Source: a virus
Length of the DNA: 38,376 nt
Strand: one strand, 5' to 3'
Virus record (IMG/VR): IMGVR_UViG_3300047462_000696
Coordinates: 1 to 38,376 of that record
Shown: piece by piece, positions 6,860-14,963 of the stretch
How positions within the stretch are numbered: position 1 is the stretch's first letter
Layout of the letters: each line of letters opens with the position of its first letter
Program-made: the position numbers and the translations under genes
Notes under the pieces: model-generated
What the model saw: the letters and a program-made list of their open reading frames with translations, nothing else
Databases searched by the model: none
What the model was told of the DNA's origin: nothing

Positions 6860-7195
6860 ATGAAATCCCCCGATCAAATTCCGTACTACGCGCCCGACGG
6901 CGGTTCGCTCGGCTTTCGAACTATCGAGGCTGCCAGACGGCTCCTCGCCGGAGGTTACGTGAAGCCAGCCTACGGCCGCAAGGGTCACCTGAAGGCGATC
7001 TGGCTGCTCCAGCAGGGCGGCAGCAATCCCGTTGAGACACACCCTCGATCCGGTACGCGATATGTCTTCATCGAGACCTTGGAGCGCGGTCGATGCTATA
7101 CGCTTCGGCGTCTGGATCAGAGAGACGACGACGGAGTGCCCGTCAGCATGCGCGCCGCCTTCCTCCAGGTCATTTCGGACTGCACAAGATCATGA
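6860..7195 (+). CDS. Hypothetical phage protein (regulatory or DNA-associated, unassigned)
   Basis: A 111-residue basic protein that I cannot name. It has a regular N-terminal segment (YYAPDGGSLGFRTIEAARRL, then AGGYVKPAYGRKGHLKAIWL) that reads like a small alpha/beta domain with a basic loop, then a beta-rich C-terminal half (TRYVFIETLERGRCYTLRRL). No catalytic motif or membrane segment is seen. The ATG at 6860 has GAGGTG upstream at 6848-6853. It is the first gene after the promoter candidate and repeat array, and its stop overlaps the ATG of a possible small ORF (7192). Location between replication genes and methyltransferases suggests an early or middle phage function. Confidence 0.65.
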   Translation: MKSPDQIPYYAPDGGSLGFRTIEAARRLLAGGYVKPAYGRKGHLKAIWLLQQGGSNPVETHPRSGTRYVFIETLERGRCYTLRRLDQRDDDGVPVSMRAAFLQVISDCTRS

Positions 7196-7401
7196 AGAGC
7201 GAACGACGGCAGGTCGGTGGACGGTACCTCGCAAGGGCACGGGGCGCGTTCCGTCGCCGCACGGTGCGACCGGACGAACCGGGTGGGACAACGGGCCAAC
7301 CCGAGGTCAAACGGTGCGACACAGGCCACACGGGCGCGACAGGGCCGGAACGGAACTCCCTCGCTGCCACGCTTGCCAGGATTTCAGGGACCTGTTTTTG
7401 A
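7192..7401 (+). CDS. Possible small ORF of low confidence
   Basis: A 69-residue ORF beginning MKSERRQVGGRYLARARGAF, whose ATG overlaps the previous stop (ATGA), so it may be translated by coupling. The composition is basic at the start, then Gly/Thr-rich (EPGGTTGQ, TGHTGATG). Other frames through the same 300 bp are also open, as expected for GC-rich DNA, so coding is doubtful. The stretch contains ACGGTGCGAC twice, exactly 50 bp apart (7261-7270 and 7311-7320). If this ORF is not real, 7196-7494 is a 299-base stretch in which I see no other gene. Confidence 0.25.
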   Translation: MKSERRQVGGRYLARARGAFRRRTVRPDEPGGTTGQPEVKRCDTGHTGATGPERNSLAATLARISGTCF

Positions 7402-7459
7402 AGGTGCGGGCCGCGGGTAGAAATATAGCGCAGCTTGCGTAGTTAGTAAGGCTTAGGCA

Positions 7460-7481
7460 GGTTGTCACTTCGGGTTGTCAC
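7460..7481 (+). repeat. GGTTGTCAC direct repeat before the methyltransferase start
   Basis: GGTTGTCAC occurs at 7460-7468 and 7473-7481, a 13-bp step, immediately upstream of the ATG at 7495. Tandem sites at a start region can be an operator for the downstream gene; ParB-like or methyltransferase autoregulation would be plausible. It is too short to be sure. Confidence 0.3.
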
Positions 7482-7494
7482 CCCTCAAAATCGA

Positions 7495-8889
7495 ATGCAT
7501 CTCCCCACCCAGATCGAGCTCCGGTCGGTCCGCGCGCTCCTGCCGCACGCCCGCAACTCGCGGACGCATTCGGACGAGCAGGTCGCTCAGGTCGCAGCCA
7601 GTATCCGCGAGTTCGGCTGGACGAATCCCATTCTGGTGGACGGCGACGGTGTCGTCATCGCCGGGCACGCCCGACTTCTCGCTGCCCGGAAGCTGGGGAT
7701 GGAGGAGGTCCCGGTCATCGTGCTGGCCCACCTGACGCCAGCGCAGAAGCGGGCGCTGGTCATTGCCGACAACAAGCTGGCGTTGAACGCGGGCTGGGAC
7801 GAAGAGATGCTGCGCTCGGAAGTCGCCGCGCTCCAGGAGGACGGCTTCGACCTGGACCTTGTTGGGTTCTCCGACGAGGAGCTTCGCACTCTGCTGGCGG
7901 ACCATGCTCTCGGCGGGGAGGACGACGCGGGCGAGGACGAGATTCCTGAAACGCCCGTCAACCCGGTGTCCCGTCCCGGCGACGTGTGGGTGATCGGACG
8001 GCACCGGCTGATCTGCGGAGACTGCCGGGATGCCGCTACGGTGGCGCGACTGTTCGACGGCGCGCGGGTGAACGTGGCGATCACTTCGCCGCCGTATGCC
8101 TCGCAGCGAACCTACGATCCCTCAAGCGGCTTCCAGCCAATCCCTCCCGACGATTACGTGGCGTGGTTCGGCGATGTCGCACGCAACATCGAGTCGGTGC
8201 TGGCTCCCGATGGCTCGTACTTCCTGAATATCAAAGAGCATTCGGAGGACGGCGAACGCAGCCTCTACGTGAAGGATCTGGTGCTGGCACACAAGCGCGA
8301 ATGGGGCTGGCGTTTTGTCGATGAGTTCTGCTGGAGGAATACCGCAAACGGCGTGCCGGGCAAGTGGCCCAACCGGCTGAAGAACGCCTGGGAGCCGGTG
8401 TTTCATTTCTGCCGGAACAAGGAGATCAAGTTCCGGCCGAAGGGCGCTGGCCACAAGTCCGAAGACGTGGTGGTGTACGCACCGGGCAATCCCTCAGCGC
8501 CGAGCGGCTCCGGCCTCCTCGGTTGCGGTGCCGAGAAGACCACGGGCATCGCATGGCCGAGCAATGTGATCGAGACCAAAGCTGAGGGTAGCCAGGGATC
8601 GCACTCCGCTCCCTTCCCCCGCGCGCTGGTCGAGTTCTTCGTGAAGGCGTTCTCCGACGAGGGCGATTCCATTTTCGACGTGTTCATGGGAAGCGGTACG
8701 ACGATGGCAGCGGCGCATGTGCTCGGGCGGATCGGCTACGGAGTCGAACTCTCCCCTGCCTACTGCGACGTGATCCTGCGCCGGATGCAGGAACTCACCG
8801 GCTACGAGCCAGTGCTGGCCGCGACGGGACAGACGCTCCGCGAGGTCGCGGAAGATCGCGGCGTGATCGAGGAGCGGAAGGCAGCCTGA
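7495..8889 (+). CDS. ParB-like domain fused to SPPY-type DNA methyltransferase
   Basis: A 464-residue fusion. Residues about 7-130 are a ParB/Srx-like N-terminal domain (QVAASIREFGWTNPILV, then VIAGHARLLAARKLGM with the GHxR box). A DNA methyltransferase follows, with catalytic motif SPPY (198-201) and AdoMet-binding motif I FMGSGTT near 397-403, the circularly permuted beta order. SPPY is common in N4-cytosine and some N6-adenine enzymes, so the target base is uncertain. No restriction endonuclease is adjacent, which points to an orphan phage methyltransferase that protects DNA or controls genes. I chose ATG 7495 because the conserved domain begins there; a TTG at 7462 extends the frame without a better binding site. 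Its stop overlaps the next gene by one base. Confidence 0.88.
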   Translation: MHLPTQIELRSVRALLPHARNSRTHSDEQVAQVAASIREFGWTNPILVDGDGVVIAGHARLLAARKLGMEEVPVIVLAHLTPAQKRALVIADNKLALNAGWDEEMLRSEVAALQEDGFDLDLVGFSDEELRTLLADHALGGEDDAGEDEIPETPVNPVSRPGDVWVIGRHRLICGDCRDAATVARLFDGARVNVAITSPPYASQRTYDPSSGFQPIPPDDYVAWFGDVARNIESVLAPDGSYFLNIKEHSEDGERSLYVKDLVLAHKREWGWRFVDEFCWRNTANGVPGKWPNRLKNAWEPVFHFCRNKEIKFRPKGAGHKSEDVVVYAPGNPSAPSGSGLLGCGAEKTTGIAWPSNVIETKAEGSQGSHSAPFPRALVEFFVKAFSDEGDSIFDVFMGSGTTMAAAHVLGRIGYGVELSPAYCDVILRRMQELTGYEPVLAATGQTLREVAEDRGVIEERKAA

Positions 8890-10139
8890 TGATGATCGAT
8901 CTCTCCCGGTTGCAGGTTCAGGTCTGGTCCATCGACAGGCTGCTGCCCTACATCCGAAACGCGCGCACCCATACCGAGCAGCAGGTGGCGCAGGTCGCGG
9001 CGTCGATTCGGGAGTTCGGGTGGACGAACCCGATCCTTGTTGCTGCGGACGGTACAATCATCGCCGGCCACGCGCGGCTTGCGGCAGCCCGGAAGCTGAA
9101 AATGACCGAGGTGCCGGTCATCGTTCTCGATCACCTGGCCGAGGCACAGCGGCGCGCGCTGGTGCTCGCGGACAACAGGCTCGCGCTCGATGCCGGTTGG
9201 GACGAGGAGATGCTGCGGGTGGAACTGGCGTCGCTTCAGGAAGACGGTTTTGATCTCGACATCGTCGGGTTCACGGATGAGGAACTCGAAGACCTGCTTC
9301 GCGACCCGGAAGAGACACGCGATGGATTGACGGACGAGGACGCCGTTCCCGACGAGCAGGAAACGGCCATCACCGTTCCGGGCGATGTATGGGTGCTGGG
9401 CGACCATCGTCTGCTGTGCGGCGATGCGACCAGCATGGATGCGATCCAGACGGTTCTGGCGGGCGGCCTCGCGGACATGGTCTTCACGGACCCGCCGTAT
9501 AACGTGGACTACGTCGGCAAGACGGCGAAGAAGCTCAAGATTGGCAACGACGCGCTGGGCGGGAAGTTCTATGACTTCCTTCGCGAGGCATGCACGAACG
9601 TCTTGGCGGTTACCAAGGGAGCGATCTACATCTGCATGTCCTCGTCGGAACTGCATACGCTCTTCCGGGCGTTCACGGACGCCGGAGGCCACTGGTCGAC
9701 GTTCGTGATCTGGGCGAAGCACCATTTCACGCTGGGGCGGTCGGACTACCAGCGGATGTACGAGCCGATCCTCTACGGTTGGCGCGACGGAACGGATCAC
9801 TTCTGGTGCGGCGCGCGGGACCAGGGCGACGTGTGGTTCATCAAGCGGCCCATGGCGAACCTCGAACACCCTACGATGAAGCCGGTCGAACTGGTCGAGC
9901 GGGCGCTGCGCAACAGCAGCAAGACGCGCGACACGATTCTCGATGTCTTCGGCGGGTCCGGTACGACGCTGATCGCGTGCGAGAAGTCGCGGCGGCAGGC
10001 GCGGCTGATTGAGTTGGAGCCGAGGTACTGCGATGTGATCGTCCGGCGCTGGCAGGAGTACACGGGTGAAGCGGCGCGGCATGCAGTATCCGGTCAGTCT
10101 TTCGGCGAGTTGGCTTCCGCCTGCGCGCCCGCAGCCTAG
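8889..10139 (+). CDS. ParB-like domain fused to DPPY N6-adenine DNA methyltransferase
   Basis: A 416-residue paralogue of the gene just upstream. The N-terminal ParB-like domain (residues about 10-137) is very close to its neighbour: QVAQVAASIREFGWTNPILV is identical in both, and the GHAR box and GWDEEMLR are shared. The methyltransferase half is different: catalytic DPPY at 201-204, typical of N6-adenine enzymes, and motif I FGGSGTT near 354-360. The substrate is adenine in an unknown site, with AdoMet as donor. The start may be the ATG at 8889 or the next codon at 8892; it overlaps the previous stop by one base. The pair looks like a duplication of the ParB part with a swapped or diverged catalytic domain. 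Confidence 0.9.
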   Translation: MMIDLSRLQVQVWSIDRLLPYIRNARTHTEQQVAQVAASIREFGWTNPILVAADGTIIAGHARLAAARKLKMTEVPVIVLDHLAEAQRRALVLADNRLALDAGWDEEMLRVELASLQEDGFDLDIVGFTDEELEDLLRDPEETRDGLTDEDAVPDEQETAITVPGDVWVLGDHRLLCGDATSMDAIQTVLAGGLADMVFTDPPYNVDYVGKTAKKLKIGNDALGGKFYDFLREACTNVLAVTKGAIYICMSSSELHTLFRAFTDAGGHWSTFVIWAKHHFTLGRSDYQRMYEPILYGWRDGTDHFWCGARDQGDVWFIKRPMANLEHPTMKPVELVERALRNSSKTRDTILDVFGGSGTTLIACEKSRRQARLIELEPRYCDVIVRRWQEYTGEAARHAVSGQSFGELASACAPAA

Positions 10140-10163
10140 TTCCGATCAAAGGAGTTCTTCAAA

Positions 10164-10409
10164 ATGAATCTCAAACCGTTCTTCCATCTGCTGCCCTACG
10201 TGGCCGCCAGCTTCGTGTTCTTCCTCGCCTTCTGGGGCCTGATCGACATGCTGTCGGCCATCACGTCCCACTTCCAGGACTGGCTGCGCGCGAAGCGCAA
10301 CATCAACACCGAAGTTCCCGCGCTCACCGCTTCGGTTAAGGAATTGAGTGACCGGCAGACCCGGCTCGAAAGGGAGATGGAAAAGGTGAAGGCAGAAAGG
10401 CCGCGATGA
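10164..10409 (+). CDS. Small membrane protein with coiled-coil tail
   Basis: An 81-residue protein with one strong membrane helix (residues about 9-30, LLPYVAASFVFFLAFWGLID), then a basic stretch (RAKRN) and a C-terminal heptad-like helix (LTASVKELSDRQTRLEREME). The ATG has AAAGGAG about 10 bases upstream. It overlaps the next small membrane gene (ATGA). I cannot assign a family. Paired small phage proteins with one membrane helix and a coiled coil are often holin or spanin components, or inhibitors of superinfection. No endolysin is nearby, so a lysis role is only a possibility. Confidence 0.6.
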   Translation: MNLKPFFHLLPYVAASFVFFLAFWGLIDMLSAITSHFQDWLRAKRNINTEVPALTASVKELSDRQTRLEREMEKVKAERPR

Positions 10410-10681
10410 ACGATCCCGCCGTGCAAGTGCTTGTTCAGGTCGTGGTGCCCGCGGTCGCGCTGGCTTCAGGACTGATCGCCACGTACGTGAGCTTGCAGAA
10501 CCGGGCTTTACTGGCTGAGGTGCGGAAGGAAATCGCGGAGTTGGAGAATCGGATAATCACGAGGATCAACGGCACGTACGTCCGCGCGGGAGAGTGTCAT
10601 CTGCGCGAAGAACTGGTGCATGAAAGGATCAGCGCGCTGGTGACTGGCATTCACAAAGCAGAACCGCCGCCGGATCGTTGA
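10406..10681 (+). CDS. Small membrane protein, partner of the 10164 gene
   Basis: A 91-residue protein with an N-terminal membrane helix (residues about 7-27, VLVQVVVPAVALASGLIATY) and a following amphipathic helix (RALLAEVRKEIAELENRI) that looks like a coiled coil. It overlaps the previous gene by 4 bp and ends at a GC-rich hairpin. The twin layout, two single-pass proteins each with a cytoplasmic or periplasmic coiled coil, suggests they form a complex. A holin/spanin-like or exclusion role is inference; no lipobox or SAR signal is visible. Confidence 0.6.
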   Translation: MNDPAVQVLVQVVVPAVALASGLIATYVSLQNRALLAEVRKEIAELENRIITRINGTYVRAGECHLREELVHERISALVTGIHKAEPPPDR

Positions 10682-10693
10682 ACCCGGCGGCGG
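10664..10693. terminator. GC-rich hairpin between convergent genes
   Basis: CCGCCGCCGG (10664-10673) and CCGGCGGCGG (10684-10693) form a perfect 10-bp stem around a 10-base loop, spanning the stop codon of the 10406 gene. It lies between that gene and the convergent DUF3489 gene ending at 10721, so it can terminate both strands. The T-run is weak on the plus strand; the minus strand has TTCTGCTTT beyond it. Confidence 0.55.
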
Positions 10694-10720
10694 CTTGGTT
10701 GAAGGCAAGGTGGGCGGTGT

Positions 10721-11191
10721 CTACTTGACGATCTTGTAGAGCCGGTCGCCAGCCTCATTCTTCGAGGAGTCGATCTTGATGCCCTGCTTCTTACCGGCGA
10801 TGGAAATGAACCCGCGCACGCTATGCTTCTGCCAGCCCGTTGCGGTCATGATCTCGGCGAGGGTTGCGCCCTTGGCTCGTCCGATCAGGGCCATAATCAT
10901 CGCGCCCTTGCTCTCGGCGCGCGGTGCGCTGGCTTCCTTCGCGCGGGCGGGCTTGGTCACCTTCTTCGTGGCTTTGGCTTCCTTCTTCGGCGCAGCGGCT
11001 TTCTTCGCGGCTGCTGCCTTCTTCGGGGCTGCTGCCTTGGCTTTGGCACCCTTGGCGGTCTTCTGGCCCTTGGGCGCGCCCTTCTTCTGGCTGGCACCCT
11101 TCTTCGAGGGGGCCTTCTCCGGCGCGACGTGCGCGCCCTGTTCCGCAACTGCGGCGGTTTCTGTGGTTTCGATGGCTTCGTTGGTTTTCAT
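10721..11191 (-). CDS. DUF3489-domain protein with histone H1-like Lys/Ala-rich region
   Basis: A 156-residue protein. Residues 1-25 are acidic, residues about 26-95 are a low-complexity Ala/Lys/Pro region like histone H1 tails (repeats of KKAAAPKK type), and residues about 96-156 match the DUF3489 domain (AMIMALIGRAKGATLAEIM, TGWQKHSVRGFISI), a small winged-helix-like fold. The product is probably a DNA-binding, nucleoid-associated or regulatory protein. It runs opposite to the phage genes on both sides, with AAGGA upstream of its ATG. It may be expressed during lysogeny and control or compact DNA. The low-complexity tail is under weak constraint and could vary in length between relatives. 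The domain call is from pattern memory and is fairly secure. Confidence 0.8.
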   Translation of the reverse strand: MKTNEAIETTETAAVAEQGAHVAPEKAPSKKGASQKKGAPKGQKTAKGAKAKAAAPKKAAAAKKAAAPKKEAKATKKVTKPARAKEASAPRAESKGAMIMALIGRAKGATLAEIMTATGWQKHSVRGFISIAGKKQGIKIDSSKNEAGDRLYKIVK

Positions 11192-11291
11192 TTGGCTTTA
11201 GTCCTTTTCGCTCAGTAGCTTGCGCGGTGTCTCCGCACCACGATTCATCACTCCGGTGCGCTTGGAAGGCAAGTCAATTCTTCAGGAAAAA

Positions 11292-11816
11292 ATGGGCGTC
11301 TCTCTCAGGGCTTACGCACGGATGCGCGGATGCAGCCTGACCGCCGTCCAGAAGGCCATCTCCAGCAAACGGATCACGACGCTCGCTGACGGGACCATCG
11401 ACCCGGAACGAGCCAACCAGGACTGGGCGAAGAACACGTTCGCCGGGCAGACGGTCCATAAGCCGAGCGCCGCATCGTCTGATCGCCTCCCGCCGGTTCA
11501 CGAATCCGCGGTGGGATCGGGAGATCCGGTTACGGCGTACCTGCGGGCGCGGGCTGTCAAAGAGAGCTTCGCGGCACGAACCGCCCAACTGGAATACGAG
11601 GAGCGTGCAGGCAAGCTGATCCCGGCAGTGCGCGCCTCCGAGTACGCCGCGACCTTTTCGTCCATCGTCAAGGACGGTCTGATGGCGATGCCGGATCGTG
11701 TGTCGCCGATGCTCGCTGCCGTCGATGACGAGAAGGCGATTCACCGAATGCTGGCCGCCGAGGTTGCAGCGGTACTGCGGAAGGTGAGTAAGTCAGTCGC
11801 GGACGCGGGTCTTTAA
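11292..11816 (+). CDS. Putative terminase small subunit (Nu1-like)
   Basis: A 174-residue protein immediately upstream of the large terminase. The N-terminal part reads as a helix-turn-helix (SLRAYARMRGCSLTAVQKAI), as in lambda Nu1, which recognises the packaging site. The middle and C-terminal parts are helical (AVKESFAARTAQLEYEERAG, VRASEYAATFSSIVKDGLM) and resemble Nu1-type oligomerisation and terminase-large-contacting segments. I prefer ATG 11292, preceded by AGGA at 11284-11287, to the TTG at 11220, which adds 24 residues with no domain content. Position and architecture give the call; no single diagnostic motif is present. Confidence 0.75.
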   Translation: MGVSLRAYARMRGCSLTAVQKAISSKRITTLADGTIDPERANQDWAKNTFAGQTVHKPSAASSDRLPPVHESAVGSGDPVTAYLRARAVKESFAARTAQLEYEERAGKLIPAVRASEYAATFSSIVKDGLMAMPDRVSPMLAAVDDEKAIHRMLAAEVAAVLRKVSKSVADAGL

Positions 11817-11818
11817 AG

Positions 11819-13723
11819 ATGACGCCACTCTCCATTCACGAAGTCGGAGCAGCGGCGATGCTGCCGCCGCGAGACATTCTGGTCTCGCAGTGGGCCGACG
11901 AGAACCGCGTCCTCACCGGCGGCGCGTCCGCCGAACGAGGCCAGTGGCGCACGCGCTCCTATCAGCGTGAGCCGATGGATGTGCTCAGCCCCGGCCACCC
12001 CTGCCGCCAGGTGGTGTTGCTGTCGGCGGCTCAGATGATGAAGACCGAGGTTCTGCTGAACTTCCTCGGCTTCATCGCCGATGTCGATCCGGGTCCGGTG
12101 CTGGTGGTCGAGCCGCGCACGGAGGATGCCAAGGCGCTCTCGAAGGATCGCGTCGCTCCTATGTTTCGGAGCACGCCTGCTCTGCGCGGGAAGATCGCGC
12201 CCGTCAAATCGCGCGACTCGAACAACACGACGCTGCACAAGGTGTTCGTTAACGGAGCGGGACACATCACGTTCACCGGAGCGATCTCGCCGTCGGGTCT
12301 GGCGATGCGGCCGATCCGCTATGCGCTGCTCGATGAGGTGGATCGGTACCCGGCGAGCGCAGGCACGGAAGGCGACCCGGTTTCCCTGGCGATCCAGCGG
12401 ACGGCGGAGTTCCAGCACAACACGAAGATCGTCATGGCTTCGACGCCGACGGTCAAAGGCATCAGCCGGATCGAGATGGCATGGAAAGAAAGCGACCAGC
12501 GCGATTTCTTCGTGCCGTGCCCGAAGTGCGGCCACTACCAGGTGCTCGTGCTGGGCGATGGAACCGGGCCGGGTCTGGTGTGGCCCGAGGACCTGCCCGA
12601 CGACGCGATGTACCGTTGCGCCGGTTGCCGGGAGTTAATCCCCGCCCACCAGAAGGCGTGGATGGTCGAGCGTGGCGAGTATCGCGCGCAGAACCCTTCC
12701 TCGCAGATTCCTGGCTTCCGCATCTCGCAGTTGATCTCGCTGAAACGCCCGTGGGGTTCGATTGCCACCGAGTTCGTCGCGGCCAAGAAGTCGCCAGAGA
12801 CGCTCAAGGCGTTCATGAACACGGTCCTGGCGGAACTGTGGGAAGAGAACCACGAAGTGCCGACCGACGCACGGGCGTTGTGGAATCGCTGCGAGCCATT
12901 TGAAGCGGAGGCGCCTGACGGCGTCGCGTTGATCACGGCGGGCGTCGATGTGCAGGCCGACCGCCTCGAAGTCGAGATCGTGGGCTGGGGTCGCGACGAG
13001 GAGTCCTGGTCGATTGCGCACCATGTGATCCCCGGCGACGTGATGCGCAACGAAGTGTGGGATCACCTCGAAGGCTTGCTGCTCGCCGAGCATCTGCACG
13101 ACACCGGTCAGACGCTGCGGATCGTGGCCGCGTGCATCGATTGCGGGTTCAAGGATGCGACGGTGCTGCGTTTCACGCGCGACCGTTATGCGCGCCGCGT
13201 GTATGCGGTGAAGGGACGCGCGGGCGAGTCTCCGATCTGGCCCCGCAAGCCTAGCCGGAAGAACCAGACGCCATTCTTCATGGTCGGTGTGGATGCAGCG
13301 AAGACGGCGCTCTATGATCGGCTGAAGATCGGGGAGGTCGGGCCGGGATACTGCCATTTCCCGATTGGCCGCGATCAGGAGTACTTCGATCAACTTACCG
13401 CCGAGCGGAAGTTCACGCGCTATCACAACGGCTATCCGAAGCAGGAATGGCGGAAGCCTTCTTCCGCGCGGAACGAAGCGCTCGATTGCCGCGTGTATGC
13501 CTACGCCGCGTTGCAGGCGCTCTACGCCAGCGGTTTGAAGCTGGGCGTCCACTGCGACCGCTTCGCGAAGATGGCAACGCCGAAACGCATCGATTCGAAG
13601 CTGGTGCCGCCACCGAAGCCGCGATCTCAGGCGCAGGAAGAAGTGGCGGCTGGCAGCGATTTGTCGAGGCCGTTCGAACGTGTGAATCAAGAACCGTGGA
13701 TACCACGGAGGAACTGGTTCTGA
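11819..13723 (+). CDS. Terminase large subunit (lambda GpA family)
   Basis: A 634-residue packaging motor and nuclease of the GpA family. The ATPase half carries the divergent Walker A SAAQMMKTE (69-77), as is typical of GpA, and Walker B YALLDEVDRYP (LDEVD at 171-175). A zinc-ribbon-like insert follows (CPKCGHY, CAGC). The C-terminal nuclease half starts around AGVDVQADRLEVEIVGWG and includes a metal-binding acidic set. It cuts concatemeric phage DNA and pumps it into the prohead with the small subunit encoded 2 bp upstream. The length is close to lambda GpA (641). The start is ATG 11819. Packaging is probably of the cos type, as expected for this family, but no cos site was identified. Confidence 0.95.
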   Translation: MTPLSIHEVGAAAMLPPRDILVSQWADENRVLTGGASAERGQWRTRSYQREPMDVLSPGHPCRQVVLLSAAQMMKTEVLLNFLGFIADVDPGPVLVVEPRTEDAKALSKDRVAPMFRSTPALRGKIAPVKSRDSNNTTLHKVFVNGAGHITFTGAISPSGLAMRPIRYALLDEVDRYPASAGTEGDPVSLAIQRTAEFQHNTKIVMASTPTVKGISRIEMAWKESDQRDFFVPCPKCGHYQVLVLGDGTGPGLVWPEDLPDDAMYRCAGCRELIPAHQKAWMVERGEYRAQNPSSQIPGFRISQLISLKRPWGSIATEFVAAKKSPETLKAFMNTVLAELWEENHEVPTDARALWNRCEPFEAEAPDGVALITAGVDVQADRLEVEIVGWGRDEESWSIAHHVIPGDVMRNEVWDHLEGLLLAEHLHDTGQTLRIVAACIDCGFKDATVLRFTRDRYARRVYAVKGRAGESPIWPRKPSRKNQTPFFMVGVDAAKTALYDRLKIGEVGPGYCHFPIGRDQEYFDQLTAERKFTRYHNGYPKQEWRKPSSARNEALDCRVYAYAALQALYASGLKLGVHCDRFAKMATPKRIDSKLVPPPKPRSQAQEEVAAGSDLSRPFERVNQEPWIPRRNWF

Positions 13724-13755
13724 TCGAGCGTGCGACAGCGTCGGGCGGCATGCCT

Positions 13756-14553
13756 TCAGTCGGTGTCCAACTCAGGCGCGCCCCGCCGCCGCAACACTGG
13801 CTGGCCCTTACTTCGACGCAACTCCTCCTCGGAATCGAGATATTGAGTCGCCATGGCGATAATTGCTTTCCTGACAATCTCGATCCCTCGAAAACGGAAC
13901 TCGACGTCGGTAAACGGACGGTCGTTCTTGTTGCCGCGCGTAATGTCGAGCGACCACATCGGGGCGTTGACCCGTATCTCGCGGTAGACTTTCTGCCCTT
14001 TCGGAGTGCGAACGGAAAAGTGCATGGGAACGAGTCCCGCCAATACCATCAGTTCGGGAGTGAAAGCAGGGTCGATCACCAGCCCCTCACGCTCAAGGAA
14101 GGCCAACGAATCCCGAGTTTGCGCGTCGGCAACTTCGAGATCGCCCGGACCAATTTCGAGTTGCTGGAAGAACGCGGAAGTATCCGCGTCGGGCGACTGC
14201 TCTGGCGGATAATGCCCAAGCTCAACGCGCGGCTGATATTCCGAACGCCGATAAACTGCACGCCTGGAGAAACGGCGGGCTCGCTCCACTAGCGACTCTG
14301 CGAAATCGCCACCGCGCTCCATAACGAGGTGGTGCAGCAGAATGGCGGCGAAGATAGTGTCCTTTGTGGCAAGCAATCGAGGAGCGCGACGCGAGTCCTC
14401 GCAAGGGCGATGAACCGTGGCGCGGACCTCGCTGTCCATGAAGTCAATCGTGACGGAGGGAAACGCCTTGGTTTGTTCGTCAGGCGCGCTGAACATGAGC
14501 GCCAAGAGGTACTCCGGCCTGTTGATGAATGATTCGTCCACGGTCGCTGCCAT
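13756..14553 (-). CDS. Reverse-strand cargo gene, unknown family
   Basis: A 265-residue soluble protein on the minus strand, inserted between terminase and the gpW-like gene. I recognise no family. It is rich in charged residues, with a helical N-terminal half (TIFAAILLHHLVMERGGDF, SLVERARRFSRRAVYRR) and a beta-rich region later (VLAGLVPMHFSVRTPKG, REIRVNAPMWSLDI); no membrane helix or signal peptide is visible. Its own start region has AAAGGGG before the ATG and a TATAAT box 46 bp upstream, so it is probably expressed independently of the late genes. Such genes (morons) often encode lysogenic conversion, exclusion or anti-defence functions; the real role is unknown. Confidence 0.6.
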   Translation of the reverse strand: MAATVDESFINRPEYLLALMFSAPDEQTKAFPSVTIDFMDSEVRATVHRPCEDSRRAPRLLATKDTIFAAILLHHLVMERGGDFAESLVERARRFSRRAVYRRSEYQPRVELGHYPPEQSPDADTSAFFQQLEIGPGDLEVADAQTRDSLAFLEREGLVIDPAFTPELMVLAGLVPMHFSVRTPKGQKVYREIRVNAPMWSLDITRGNKNDRPFTDVEFRFRGIEIVRKAIIAMATQYLDSEEELRRSKGQPVLRRRGAPELDTD

Positions 14554-14598
14554 TTTTGGTAGGCCCCTTTATTTCGACAGAAGCAAGACAACCTTCTG

Positions 14599-14628
14599 AT
14601 TATAAAGGCGCTTTGATCGTAGTCTTCA
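14599..14628 (-). promoter_or_regulatory. Promoter candidate for the reverse-strand gene at 13756-14553
   Basis: Read on the minus strand, a perfect TATAAT (14599-14604) lies about 46 bp upstream of the ATG at 14553. The -35 region (TGAAGA at 14623-14628, 18-bp spacing) is weak. An exact -10 box is rare in this GC-rich sequence. Confidence 0.45.
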
Positions 14629-14696
14629 CGCCGGGCGCTGCTCGCCGCACGGTAACCGCTGAACTTGCCGACAGAAGTGATCTGAATGAGGATGAC

Positions 14697-14951
14697 ATGG
14701 CTCTGACGATTCCACAGTTGCAGTCGAATCTCGACGCGATCAACCAGGCGCTCGGGAATCCCACGTTGCGGGTCCGGTTCCCGGACGGGCGCGAGGTGAC
14801 GTACCGATCCGTTGACGAACTCCGCAAGGCGAAAGCCGAGATCGAAGAGGACATCCGCCAGGCCAGCGGCAAGAGCGGGAGCCGCACTACGCTCGCGCAG
14901 CACAAACGCGGAGACGGTCCGGGTGGTCCATCGCTTTACGACCGCTGGTAA
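14697..14951 (+). CDS. gpW-like head-tail joining protein
   Basis: An 84-residue protein between terminase and portal, the usual place of lambda gpW. It has the short N-terminal helix (IPQLQSNLDAINQAL), a beta-hairpin (LRVRFPDGREVTYRS) and a second helix (DELRKAKAEIEEDIRQA), the two-helix-plus-hairpin fold of gpW. It helps close the portal after packaging so that tails can attach. The start is ATG 14697 with GAGG at 14688-14691; the longer frame from 14529 overlaps the reverse-strand gene start and shows no domain content. The C-terminal tail is Gly/Pro-rich and probably flexible. Confidence 0.85.
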   Translation: MALTIPQLQSNLDAINQALGNPTLRVRFPDGREVTYRSVDELRKAKAEIEEDIRQASGKSGSRTTLAQHKRGDGPGGPSLYDRW

Positions 14952-14963
14952 ACGGCAGCCTGA

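Noticed and set aside
7261-7320. ACGGTGCGAC repeated 50 bp apart
   Set aside because: Two short GC-rich copies in a GC-rich stretch are weak evidence; mentioned only under the small ORF.
8802-10082. 426-residue minus-strand frame opposite the second methyltransferase
   Set aside because: Same reason: shadow of a gene with clear DPPY and FGGSGTT motifs.
12635-13690. 351-residue minus-strand frame opposite the terminase
   Set aside because: Composition is Arg/His-rich antisense of the terminase nuclease half, with no domain.
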